Source: Branchipolynoe longqiensis (Eukaryota; Annelida; Polychaeta; Phyllodocida; Polynoidae). Taken from it: DNA of 64,000 bases. Position numbers and translations under genes: made by a program. Shown here piece by piece: positions 41,961 to 51,804 of the stretch. The notes under the pieces are model-generated. The model worked only from the letters and a program-made list of their open reading frames with translations, was not told where the DNA came from and did no database searches. The first letter of the stretch is position 1. The number at the start of each line of letters is the position of its first letter. Location of the stretch: positions 4,255,691-4,319,690 of the forward strand of contig CM059194.1 in the NCBI GenBank assembly GCA_030323885.1, written 5' to 3'.

Positions 41961-44311
41961 GTGCCCACTGGAGGAGGGACGGGCGCCCCCGACCCCGGAC
42001 CACGCGCCCGGCCCACCCCCGCCGGCGCCCCGCCAACAGCAACCGACCACGCCCCGTCCCATGACCCCGAGGCAGCCATTGTTGTTGTTGAATGTGACCG
42101 GGCCGGGGAAGCCAGCTTGCCGCGAAGGCGCCCGCACAACACACAAGGTGTCGCCACCGCTGATGAGGGCGAGATGGCTTCCCGGCTGGGCTGGTGCCCG
42201 GCGCAGCCGATAGATGGCGGCACCAGCGCCGGCGGCGGCCATGACACCTCCCCGAATCAAAACAACAACATCAACAGGGCCAAGCCCCCCTGCGGGATGA
42301 GGACCGAGGCATGGCACGCCGCCCGCGCCGCCCACGGACACACCGGCGAGCACACGCCCCCCACCGACACGGACCGTCCACTGACTACAAACCATCAACA
42401 CCCGGCCGCACCCACCGGCACACAGGTGGCGCCCCTGCCGCCCACGGAGGAGACTTATGATGATGCCTGCGGCCCACATGCCGCACAGGCAGACGTTCTC
42501 CTATGCCACACCCAGCCGGACGATATCGACACCATACTCGACGACCACGGCGCCGCCGCCGCCCCGCCATACAACCCTCCACTCACTCCGACACAGTACA
42601 GGCCCATACTACACGCCCTATGGCCCACGACCATAGCCCAGCTATGGCACAACAACATGCACTACAAGGCACTATACGACCGGGTGCGACGTTACGCTCT
42701 CCCCAACCACATGGGGGCCCGAGTGCCCGTCCCCTCAGGCCTCAAAATCCCGGCCTGGCGGCACATGGTACGAGACTACCACGATAACCAGGTCGTGGAG
42801 TTCCTGGAATTCGGGTGGCCGGCGGACAACACCGGCGCCAGACCCCCGGTCCCCACCACCGCCAACCACACTGAGGACCCGGCACACGACATACACATTG
42901 CCAACTACGTGTACAAGGAGGTCGAGCTTGGGGCGCTCCTCGGCCCCTTCGAGCGGCCCCCTTTCAAGCCCTGGACCCAGATAAGTCCGATGATGACGCG
43001 GCCGAAGAGGGTCTCAGCCGACCGCCGCATCATCGTCGATCTGTCATACCCGGACAAGGCCAGCGTCAACGCCGGCACCGCTGTGCACAGTACCAGGGTG
43101 CCCCTTCCACCTACACCCTGCCCGGCATGCTCGACCTGGCCGATGAGGTCACTCGCATTGGCGCCGGTTGCTATGTATGGGGCGCGGACCTTGCAAGGGC
43201 CTACCGGCAGCTGAGGGCCTGCCCCTTCTCGACCCCACTATTCGGAATCACCTACCAAGGCCGATACTACATCGACGCGGCCCCGCCCTTCGGCTGTAGA
43301 ACCTCCTCCCTGGCGTGCGCTCGCACCACCAATGCGGTCGTCCACCTCATGCGGAAGAAGGGACACTTCGCCCTATGCTACCTGGACGACTTCGTTGGTG
43401 CGGCGCATACACACCAGGAAGCCACAGGGGCATACGATGATTTCCTGCGCCTCGCACAGGACCTCGGACTCGAACTGGCGACCGCCAAGTGCACCCCTCC
43501 CACCTGAAACCTGCAGTGGCTGGGCTTCGAGATATCAACGTTGACGATGCGCCTCGAAATTCCCCGCGACAGGCTCGCCGACGTCCTCAGAGAGTGCGGG
43601 CTCTGGTCGACCGGGAGGAGGGCGTCCCGACGGGACCTCCAGAGGCTGGTCGGGAGACTACAGCACGTGGCAAAGTGCATCCGGCCAGCCCGGAGATTCA
43701 TGTCGCGGATACTCGAGGCACTCAGGAACGCCTCCATGACCGGCAAACATGCGGTGCCTGAAGACCTCCTCCGAGACATTGAATGGTTCAACCGATACGC
43801 CGAGTCCTCCAACGGATACGTCCTACTCCACCCTCCACCTAAGGCGCCCTGGACAATCGAGTGTGACTCATCGCTCTCCGGTGCGGGCGCACACTCCGAC
43901 ACACACTTCTATGCCGAGCGCTACCCCGTCCGCGAGAGGGACCACACCATAGCGCAACTGGAGGCGCTCAACCTGGTGGCAGCCATAAGGACCCTCCTCC
44001 CTGCCCGCCCACACGTACATACCATCCACGTTGACACCGACAACTCCGCCTCCCAGCAGGTGCTGTCCACGGGATCCGGGCACGACCCCATCCTTGCGGC
44101 ATGCGCGAGAGAGATCTGGCTCCTTCCCGCCACCCTCAGCACGGACATACACATACATCATAAACCGGGCAAGGAGCTCGTCCTGGCCGACGCACTCAGC
44201 AGGCGGCATGACGATCCCGCGGCCCGGCGCACGGCCGACATCACCGTGGCACAGCGCGGGCTGGTACAGATCCACGTCGACCTGGTCAACGTCCTCACCC
44301 CCCGACTATAA
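41961..44311 (+). pseudogene. pol: Ngaro-like reverse transcriptase and RNase H, frameshift plus stop
   Basis: A Pro/Thr-rich N-terminal part leads to RPKRVSADRRIIVDLSYP and KASVNAGTAV. A frameshift near 43090 continues as YTLPGMLDLADEV, CYVWGADLARAYRQL (block A Asp), FGCRTSSLACART, and the active site ALCYLDDFVGAAHTHQ with paired aspartates. TGA at 43505-43507 interrupts just before NLQWLGFEIST. RNase H follows: WTIECDSSLSGAGAHSD, QLEALNLVAAIRTLL, VHTIHVDTDNSASQQ and the end LADALSRRHD. TAA at 44309-44311 ends pol. The RT and RNase H catalytic residues remain, so decay is modest. Compact RT of this kind, with no protease, is typical of tyrosine-recombinase elements. Confidence 0.92.
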
Positions 44312-45290
44312 CCTGGGTACCCAACTCCCTTTTGCTTCGTCCCCAGGTTTCTCGGCACACCAACACGACCGACTCACCAACATGATAGCTGCGGGACTGG
44401 CGCCCGGGACATGGCGCAACAAGCAGAGGCAAGTCTCCAAGTACCTGCGGTACATGCAACAGCACGGAGCAGACCCGGCCACCCCTACCACATACCTAGT
44501 CCTATCATACCTACTTCACCTCGCAGACGGCCTCAGTTCCCCGGGCGCTGCCCTCAACTACTTCAGCGGCGCCCAAACCTGGGCGAGAGCCGTGGGAGCC
44601 AGCACGGCCCCCTTTGACACTTACCAAGTAGCCCTACTTAAGCGAGGCATCCAGCGAGCCTCCACCCACACCACCAGGCGAGCGCCACCCCTCACCCCGG
44701 ACCACATCAAGGCTGACGTGGTGTTCTTCGGCAGCGCAGGGCCCAATGGCCCCGTCCTCGCGGCGGCCACCCTACTGGCGTAGTTCACCATCCTCCGCCA
44801 ATCCAACCTTCTCGAGTCCACCGACCCCACGACCCGAGGCCACGCGCTCCGGGCCCGAGACATACTCATCACGAGCTCGGGCCTTAATGTCCGTGTCAGA
44901 TCAACCAAGACTCGCTGGCGGCAAGGCCAACACCTCGACATCGCAGTGCCGGCGATACGCAGCTCACCTTACTGCCCAGTGGCCGCCTGGACGCGGTACG
45001 CGACTCGTACCGCTCCGCCCTTGCAGGGCCCAGCTTTCATCACCGCGTCGGGCCTGCCCCTTCGCCCTTCCGCGCTACTGGCCACACTACGCCTAGCGCT
45101 CGCTGCGACAGGCCACCCCTCTCCCCGCTCGGTAACACTACACAGCCTACGACGGGGGGGCCCAAGCATGCGCCGCAAGCGGCGCCACCCTGGACGACAT
45201 CCAGACACTAGGGACCTGGACATCATCAGCAGTCCACCTCTACGTGCCACGAGACGTCATACGAGCCTGTCCCACCGCGCTCTCCTCCTC
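44312..45290 (+). pseudogene. Ngaro-like tyrosine recombinase, stop and frameshift
   Basis: After pol the frame shifts to YNLGTQLPFASSPGFSAHQH, then LAPGTWRNKQRQVSKYLRYM (core-binding helices) and FDTYQVALLKRGIQRAS. TAG at 44781-44783 sits just before FTILRQSNLLES, which carries the first catalytic Arg. SVTLHSLRRGG gives H-x-x-R, and an indel in a G-run near 45160 moves to the frame AQACAASGATLDDIQTLGTW then SSAVHLYVPRDV with the Tyr nucleophile. The frame ends close to B1. All catalytic residues are present, but the frame is broken twice. It aligns throughout with the uninterrupted copy at 33.6-34.6 kb. Confidence 0.9.
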
Positions 45291-45294
45291 TTTT

Positions 45295-45429
45295 GGTTGA
45301 TCGCGTGGTCCAGCCTCCCCTTGAATAATCTAAACTCTACTTGAAACATTTGAACAATTGATCTCTGTACCATGAAACAAAACCTATTAAAAACCCATTA
45401 TATACTGTTTGTGTCTCGTGTCTTGAATT
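45295..45429 (+). repeat. B1 repeat
   Basis: 135 bp starting GGTTGATCGCGTGGTCC and ending GTCTTGAATT, matched by B2. Confidence 0.92.
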
Positions 45430-45713
45430 GTGCATAATGCTGAGGCAACATGGGTAATTCTGGGCACGGGACCAAACTCCTCCCTCCAGCACTGCCGGCT
45501 ATGGGTGACACTGCCGCCACCTGGTTTCCACTTCCCACACCTCCCCCAGCACTGTCTCCTATGGGCGACCCTGCCGCCACCTACACTTGAACTCCAGCAC
45601 TGAACCTCCCCATCGCGGCCTCCGCGTGCCTGGCCGGCGGGAGCCTGAGCAGCTCACACCGACCAGTGCGCCCGAACCTGCCGCGTGGCTCTGGACTCTG
45701 TACGACTTTCTAG
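45430..45713 (+). repeat. A2 repeat
   Basis: Begins directly at the end of B1 with no spacer. A few differences from A1. Confidence 0.92.
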
Positions 45714-45744
45714 CCATCCCACCCACCCATCTAACAGACAATAG

Positions 45745-45879
45745 GGTTGATTGCGTGGTCCAGCCTCCCCTTGAATAATCTAAACTCTACTTGAAACATT
45801 TGAACAATTGATCTCTGTACCATGAAACAAAACCTATTAAAAACCCATTATATACTGTTTGTGTCTCGTGTCTTGAATT
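45745..45879 (+). repeat. B2 repeat (3' terminus)
   Basis: 135 bp matching B1. Follows a 31-bp linker containing CCCACCCACCCATC. Confidence 0.92.
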
Positions 45880-46503
45880 AGCACTGATCGGTCCTTGGGT
45901 CGATCCATTTGCTGCATTCGCATTCGCATTCGTATTCGCATTCGCACACATGGAAGCACCACTATTCATTTACATGGTTTTCAATTTTGTGCCGCATTCG
46001 CATACCGCATACCGAGTATACAGAATCTTAGCTTGAACTAAGCGTTAAAACGGCCCAACATGCAAAACACTGGTCTCCAGCAAAACACTGTGGAAATCAA
46101 GTCAAGATTATTACACTGGCAGCACATTTCTGCGAAAACGCAGATTTCTTTCAACTATTCTGTTGTTGACTATATCATCACACATGCCTAACTCTTTTTT
46201 TTTTTTGGTCCATTAGTTGTTTAAGCAGGGGAAATTTCAGTCATAGACGACTTATTCAGGATTAACATTCTAGTAACAGTGATGGTCATAAAAGAATGGG
46301 ATTAAAACTAAGAAATTGTCATACACATCCTGATTCCTTGACATGTTCTTTAACGTTAATCAATAAATATTTTGCTTAAATGCAGAAACGCACAAAATCG
46401 CACAGATCTGTCATCCTTATCCCTGAAGGACCAGTGTAACTCAGCACACACATATTATTGCAGTCGGAAATGAGAGTAACACATATGTGCTGTCCTGCAT
46501 TCG
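45880..46503. other. TIR-element remainder and AT-rich spacer
   Basis: 45880-46034 is the right part of the interrupted TIR element, with (CATTCG)n. The rest is AT-rich and shows no gene. Confidence 0.5.
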
Positions 46504-47430
46504 ATGGGAACACCTACCCCGGCCTTTGACACCTACCTTGTCAACGTGCTCAAACTGGGAATACAACGCGACCTCCGACCACGTCCAGGCCCAGGCACCC
46601 CCCCCCCCCCCCCCCCCCGCCTGACTGACGTAAAGAAGGTGGTGCTTTCCTTCAGATCAGCAGGAGACAACGGACCATTGTTGACAGCAGCTCTGTACTT
46701 TACCCTCCTCCGCCAGAGAAACCTGCCATCCCCTGGCCGCACCAACCTGGGCCATGTCTTGTAGGCGCGAGACATAATCCTCAATGTCCATGTTAGGTTG
46801 TCGAACACTCTACTCAGGTCAGCTCCACCACGTGATATCGCTGTGCATGCCATACCAGGTTCCTTCTACTGCCTGGTCCGGGCCTGGATGAAGTATGTGT
46901 CCAGGGCCGCGTTCAGTCCGTCTCGGTGACGTCTCGGCCTATTTGGCCTATTTGCGTTCAGGGCGCGTAGCGGTGATGTCTCGGCGATGCCTCCCTTTTC
47001 AGATAGGAGGCAATAAGTGCCTCGAAAATGGCCACCATATACAGTAGTTTCAGCCTATCACAGCGCAGCATTTCCATTGCAAATGGCCGCCGGCTAAGGA
47101 GGCGGCCATTTTCAAGGCGACAAACTGCTTGTGCAGTTCAGACTAGTGTGACGTCAGTGCCATCTCCGAGGCGCCTCTGAGACGGACCCTGAATGCGGCC
47201 CAGGACAGAACCTTGTGTCGAACGGCCTGCTTTCATCAGCACTCTGCCCCCGAGCCCTACTCGACACCTTGAGGCTGCCTCTGGCCACGGAAGGGCACCC
47301 ATAAGTCTGCATAGCCTTCACAGGGGTGGGGCACAGGCCTGTGCCTCCCTGGGCTCCCCATAGAGGATATCAAGGAACTGGGTCACTGGACTTCTGATGT
47401 GGATCACTCATACGTTCCACAACATTAAAT
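46504..47430 (+). pseudogene. Tyrosine recombinase fragment of a Ngaro-like element, split by a TIR element
   Basis: FDTYLVNVLKLGIQRD, a C-run, VVLSFRSAGDNGPLLTAA and FTLLRQRNLPSPG (catalytic Arg) run to AWMKYVS at about 46903. After the TIR insertion (46905-47200) the frame resumes at RTEPCVERPAF and later gives SLHSLHRGGAQACASLG (H-x-x-R region) and LGHWTSDVDHSYVPQH (Tyr). A TAG sits at about 46762 in place of the next codon. No terminal repeats were found, so this is a 5'- and 3'-truncated fragment. Close to the recombinase at 44.3-45.3 kb (FDTYQVALLKRGIQR). Confidence 0.82.
46905..47200. mobile_element. TIR element (296 bp) with CAG duplication
   Basis: Left GGCCGCGTTCAGTCCGTCTC and right (reverse complement) GGCCGCATTCAGGGTCCGTC pair. 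CAG flanks both sides (46902-46904, 47201-47203). Taking one CAG and dropping the element restores the recombinase frame. The interior holds AAATGGCCGCC and GGCGGCCATTTTC words in inverted order. No coding capacity. Superfamily not assigned; 3-bp duplications occur in Harbinger and CACTA types. Confidence 0.75.
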
Positions 47431-47462
47431 TTATTCGGTTCCCAGAACTCTGGCTATAAAAT

Positions 47463-47920
47463 TTGGTTAAGTTCTGAAAGCCTCAAAAATGATAATATCT
47501 GGACTCTGGCATGTAACTTATAAAGACTGTAATAAATCCCAATATAAAGTATGTCGGTTTTGCCTTATTGCAATTGTGCATGTTACGGAACATGGGTAAT
47601 TGAAAACGCACAATGGACATCCCACCTTTGCCTGAATACAAGCTCACTTGTTCTATTAATCGACTAAACCCCGCATCATAATCTAACCCTAACGGTCTGC
47701 ACGCCTTTTGGCTCACTTCGACCTTGGGTGCGGTGCCTGTAACATATACACTACAAGCTCCTTTGTTTACTATCCCAGCTACCCAAGCTTGTAACAATAG
47801 ATGGGGTTAAGTTCTGTAAGCCTAAAACATGTTAAGATCTGGACTCTGACATGTAACTTCTAAAGACTGTAATAAATCCCAATATAAAGTATGTCAGTCT
47901 TGCGTTATTTCGATTATATT
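47463..47920 (+). repeat. Direct repeat pair of about 105 bp
   Basis: 47463-47575 and 47811-47915 share GGTTAAGTTCTG(A/T)AAGCCT, ATCTGGACTCTG and AATCCCAATATAAAGTATGT, separated by about 240 bp of unique sequence. Possibly a pair of short LTR-like ends or a duplicated repeat; there is nothing coding between them. Confidence 0.65.
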
Positions 47921-48232
47921 AGTTGAATCTGAAGAACCTTACTAGTATTGCACGGGGTCCAACTTCAAGACATCATGGAACACTATGTTAGTACTTATAG
48001 ATACTCATGTATATACGCTGGTACATAATTTATTAGACTTGCCTGCAGCATCAATAGAACTGCAAATTGAAACGAAGTTATTGTGATTTATATAATGCAT
48101 ATTTTATAGTATAACCTAGTATGTGCTCGGGTTCAGAACTGAATGATGACAATGAAATTCAATTTGTTGGACACATATAATACGCATATAAAGATATGTG
48201 TGTGGTGGGATGAACAATGTGGGAAATATTGT

Positions 48233-48300
48233 GCCTAGAACAGGATTCGAACCCACCCTCTTGCATCTCGGTCTAACCAATACACCACCTAGGCTCCCTG
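48233..48300 (-). repeat. tRNA-like SINE head
   Basis: The minus strand reads TAGGTGGTGTATTGGTTAG (box A-like) then GGTGGGTTCGAATCCTG (a good box B). It lacks a recognisable full cloverleaf, so it is taken as a tRNA-derived SINE head rather than a tRNA gene. Confidence 0.55.
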
Positions 48301-48418
48301 ATGTCATCACCTTATCCACGCCGACATGTCTATGGTGGCTCGGATGTTTTATTTCATTTTGTCATATTTTCTTTCTAGGCCTGTGTTCATGGATCTGCCT
48401 ATTTAAATGTGTTGGTGT

Positions 48419-49027
48419 GATATCAATAGCGGCTAAATACCCCAGTCACACGAGAGCCAGGTTTCGCCGCCAACGTCCTTACGCCCAAAAGGATGCCAAC
48501 CTCCCCGCGTCCCATTCGATACATTGATTCCAATACGTGGTCGGCATGGGGTCGGCGCGGAGTCGGCGCGTAGTCGGCGCAGGATCGGCGCGGAGTCGGC
48601 ACGGGGTCGGAGCGGGGTCGGCGCGGGGATGGCCCCGGAGCAATTTGAGGGGTATTGCATATTCAAATACGTGGTCGGCACGGCGCCGACCTGGCACGGG
48701 GTCGGCGTGGAGTCGGCGCAGGGTCGGCGCGGGTCGGTGCCATAGCGGTATTGCATATGTTGGCGCCACAAGGTCGGCGCCAGATCGGCGCCAACTCGCC
48801 AACCAACCTGGCGGATGCGGCAACTGGACGCAAGGAGGTTGCAAGTGCAGCACTTGCAACCTCCTTGCGTCCAAAATTTCCGAAATGGACGCCGGGAGGT
48901 TGGCGTCCTCGCGGTGCCAGCACTTAAGGAGGGTTAGGAGGGTGCATGGACAACGTTTTGACGTCGCAAATCGGTCGTAAGCGAACGCAGCCGTCGTGTG
49001 ACTGGGGTATATTAGCTGTGTTGATAT
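48419..49027. mobile_element. TIR element with GGTCGGCGC repeats and a perfect palindrome
   Basis: The left end has GCTAAATACCCCAGTCACAC and the right end (reverse complement) GCTAATATACCCCAGTCACA; the inverted match extends outward through TGATATCAA on both sides. The interior is GC-rich, with tandem GGTCGGCGCGGAGTCGGCGC-type repeats (48540-48760) and a palindrome at 48825-48873. No credible gene. The target duplication is hidden because the outer ends are palindromic. Confidence 0.65.
48825..48873. repeat. Perfect palindrome, 24-bp arms, 1-base centre
   Basis: The left arm starts TGGACGCAAGGAGG and ends CAAGTGC; A at 48849 is the centre; the right arm is its exact reverse complement. Confidence 0.95.
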
Positions 49028-49328
49028 CAGCATTACATGTGGTCGATACTCGCTGAACCCCATATCCTATAATCACAGATGCACTAAATATATATATTAT
49101 GTTCCAATATTATCAGGATTTCAACTTAAGATCTACGAATACTATATCTCATGGGTCTGGAACATAGGTTTTTATTTGCCCACTTATATTGCATGTTCAT
49201 TTCCATTGGATATCATGTATGAAGCGATTTTATTGACTGGAATAAGGTATATGGTAAATACACATATTCCTCTTGCCTGAATGCGGTCGGCGACTTCGGA
49301 TTTATACTTGTATAATGCGTTATACATC

Positions 49329-49500
49329 ACATATATATATGTACTACATAATTTATTATGTGGATATAAATAACAGGCCCTTCATGTTTCTTTCTAACCA
49401 CCTTAACTTCCATGTTATTCACTGCGGAGCGGGCATTCTCTCCTCCCCGCCTCCTCTACACCATGAGCCAACTGTCACTCTGCTCACTTTACATATTAAC
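49329..49500 (+). repeat. TA-microsatellite-headed repeat family (copies also at 51.0 and 55.0 kb)
   Basis: Starts after (TA)n with TACATAATTTATTATGTGGA, continues TATAAATAAC, ACCTTAACTTCCATGTTATT and TCCTCCCCGCCTCCTCTACA, and ends near CCAACTGTCACTCTG. The same order appears at 51003-51170 and 55014-55170, with a diverged version at about 54540-54720. About 165 bp, non-coding. Class unknown. Confidence 0.75.
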
Positions 49501-49522
49501 ACAATGAATTGCAGTAATCCGT

Positions 49523-49577
49523 CCCGTCCTGATATGAACTTAGATGTTGCTAGGACGTAAAACAACAACAACCAAAC
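49523..49577 (+). mobile_element. 55-bp SINE 3' end with 11-bp target duplication
   Basis: CCCGTCCTGATATGAAC through GATGTTGCTAGGACGTAAAA to ACAACAACAACCAAA, flanked by CAGTAATCCGT on both sides (49512-49522, 49578-49588). Confidence 0.88.
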
Positions 49578-50244
49578 AGTAATCCGTTCTAATCGTGTTA
49601 ATCTCTTTTCTCACGATCAATCACAGTTGTTCTCTGATATCACCATTGGGGGCGTCAATGTATTACTGTCAAAGAACCAGTAATAGGGATTCCTATTGCG
49701 AATCCATTTGATTTGATCATATTTCCTACTCAGTACATATAGATATATATATATCACAAAAATGAATCCGCCAACATAGGTTATCGTCGATCACATTAAA
49801 TAATTACCCACCAGCAAAGCTTTCCTCATTCTGATATAACAAAAAGATAAACAAATAAGCGTAGTTTCACAAATGTATATTATAGATCCAGACTTTCCAC
49901 ACACAATTACTAACCTAGCTAAGTGAGTAGATATATACATATATAATATATATATATATATATGCTGTGTAAGAATTACACGAATTCAGTATTCGCTCCT
50001 CAAATCCACACCCTCCCACCCGTAATCGGGTGGTGGATGGAGACTCGGGCTAGTCAGCTACTGCTCCAACCTACTCAACCTCAGCTCCGACGGTGGCGCC
50101 ACCGCTCGCCTTGCTCATTAACCTGATTCACTTACCGCCGAAAAAAAATATATATATAGAGAGAGAGAGAGAAATACATGTGTATATGCATCGATAGATA
50201 TTTGATATATGAAAATGTGTGGTATAAAGCATTTATACAAATAT

Positions 50245-50470
50245 TATTGAGGATGGAACCCTGCCTGTATTGAATGTCGTGGAGGGGGATTCGAACCCGC
50301 TACCCCTCCGCGCTGCTTGGTCGCCGGGGACGACCCGAAGAGGGACTGAGGCAAGTCTAGCGTGCCATGTGTCAGGCGCATGCCCCTAGCCTCCAGCGTC
50401 CGGCAGGGCCGAGGCAAGTCTAGACAGGAAATGTGTCAGGCGCATGCGCGTAGCCTCCGACGTCAAACGG
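50245..50470. repeat. GC-rich repeat with duplicated GAGGCAAGTCTAG unit
   Basis: Two similar units of about 60 bp start GAGGCAAGTCTAG (near 50348 and 50412) and contain ATGTGTCAGGCGCATGC. Just upstream, GGATTCGAACCC is a box B-like word on minus, without a convincing box A. Non-coding. Confidence 0.5.
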
Positions 50471-50554
50471 GCCTTTCCTGTATATCAGCCAATTTGTGTG
50501 AGTAGGGAAACGCTTATAACTTAGCATCGCTTGTTAAATCAGTGTCCCAGCTTA

Positions 50555-50780
50555 TGGCCCTGTCATATTCTGACACATTGCATAAGCGTATGTTGACATA
50601 TGTGATTTTGTGCCAATATGGTGGTGTACGCTGAGACAAGTTATGGATACGTTTGGCATAAGTAGTATTCCTTAACAGTTTTGAGCATGTTCAAAACATT
50701 CCCGCCATATGACAGTGTGTGTTTGCACAAAATCCCATACATCATCATACGCTTATGCAATTCGTCAGAGTGTGACAGGA
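50555..50780. mobile_element. TIR element (226 bp) with TTA duplication, Harbinger-like
   Basis: CCTGTCATATTCTGACACAT at the left pairs with the reverse complement of the right end (TCCTGTCACACTCTGACGAA), and both continue TTGCATAAGCGTATG. TTA flanks both sides (50552-50554, 50781-50783). The ends resemble the CCTGTCACATTA end of the Harbinger at 11-17 kb, and CGTATG is that element's subterminal word. A non-autonomous relative is likely but unproven. Confidence 0.7.
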
Positions 50781-50977
50781 TTATTAGGATTTCCATATGG
50801 TAGGTACTTTTTCTGCGGCGTAATAACAACACTACAGTACATTCAGTGCAAAAATGCCCGAAGTCAGGTTTCAACTGTCCGTGACTATTAATTATCGCTC
50901 ACGCCTAACTTTCATATTTGTTTTGTTATGTTCTAGTCAAATCTAAGCTCATGATATAGAAGAATAGGATTCAGACT

Positions 50978-51002
<25 letters not shown>

Positions 51003-51020
<18 letters not shown>

Positions 51021-51170
51021 TATGCACTTTATTATATGGATATAAATAACAGCAGCCCCTTAATGTTTCTCTCTAACCACCTTAACTTCCGTGTTATTCA
51101 CTGTGGAGCATGCATTCTCTCCTCCCCGCCTCCTCTACACTGTGTGCCAACTGTCACTCTGATCACTTTC
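51003..51170 (+). repeat. Second copy of the TA-headed repeat
   Basis: Follows (TA)n at 50981-51016. Shares ACCTTAACTTCCGTGTTATT and CCCCGCCTCCTCTACAC with 49329-49500. Confidence 0.75.
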
Positions 51171-51804
51171 AAAATCATTTGGGAACGGATTACTTATATT
51201 GATAGTGATAAGACTGTTATTGCGTGTAATAATCTGTGTAGCGTCCTGCTCCAACCCCCCCCCCCCCCGTCTCCTCCGGCATGCGTCACTCCGCCCCGGC
51301 CGTGTTTGAGGCTTTTGTAGGCCACTCGCTCAGAAGTTGTATTATGATATATTATATACATTACTCATAATACATAATTGTGAATGTCACCCAGTAAATA
51401 CCAACGATTGCGCAAATCCGCGAAATGGCGGAGATCTGTCATCCTTGCTTGCTACCACTACTAACAATAGTATTAGTAATAAACTAAAAAAGTTCACGCG
51501 CAAAACCACATAGACGCCAATCCAAAAACAGAGTTTTCATACCAGATTTTTAGTTGAAAATAATTGTAATTCTCACTAATTCCACTTTTCATATGAGCAT
51601 ATGTTTATGGAGTAATGGACACAAAAGTAGGGGGGGAACTGCAACTTAGAGTAAGTTTCATTCCAATGTTCATCTCCAATTTTGGATTGGCGTTTACATG
51701 GTTTTGCATCTGATCGATTGTTAATACATAACCCACTATATATATATGCACACCAACTGTCAGAAGGATCAATTCCAATGCTCTCAGCTATCCTGCGACT
51801 ACCA

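Larger units (their letters stand above)
40098..45879 (+). mobile_element. Full-structure Ngaro-like YR retrotransposon (A1-ORFs-B1-A2-B2)
   Basis: A1 40098-40379, coding region 40391-45290, B1 45295-45429, A2 45430-45713, a 31-bp linker, B2 45745-45879. A1/A2 and B1/B2 are near-identical direct repeats in the order A1...B1-A2-B2, the split-direct-repeat signature of Ngaro-type elements. It encodes gag, RT with RNase H, and a tyrosine recombinase; no integrase, no protease and no methylase-type domain is seen. All three frames carry lesions. It belongs to a different subfamily from the 1-kb and 33-kb copies: the terminal repeats are unrelated in sequence. Confidence 0.93.
39841..46034. mobile_element. 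TIR element (MITE-like) split by the Ngaro-like insertion
   Basis: Left end AAGCTGAGATTCCATACATG and right end (reverse complement) AAGCTAAGATTCTGTATAC pair, followed on both sides by GCGGTATG and GCGAATGCGG words. The interior has repeated CATTCGCATTCG. Without the Ngaro insert (40098-45879) the element would be about 410 bp and non-coding. A target duplication could not be identified, so the class is open. Confidence 0.6.

Noticed and set aside
48233..48300. Functional tRNA gene on minus
   Set aside because: Box A and B words are present but acceptor and anticodon stems do not pair; fits a SINE head.
48524..49063. ORFs of 70-190 codons on both strands in the GGTCGGCGC region
   Set aside because: Repeat-driven, present in many frames, bounded by TIRs of a non-coding element.
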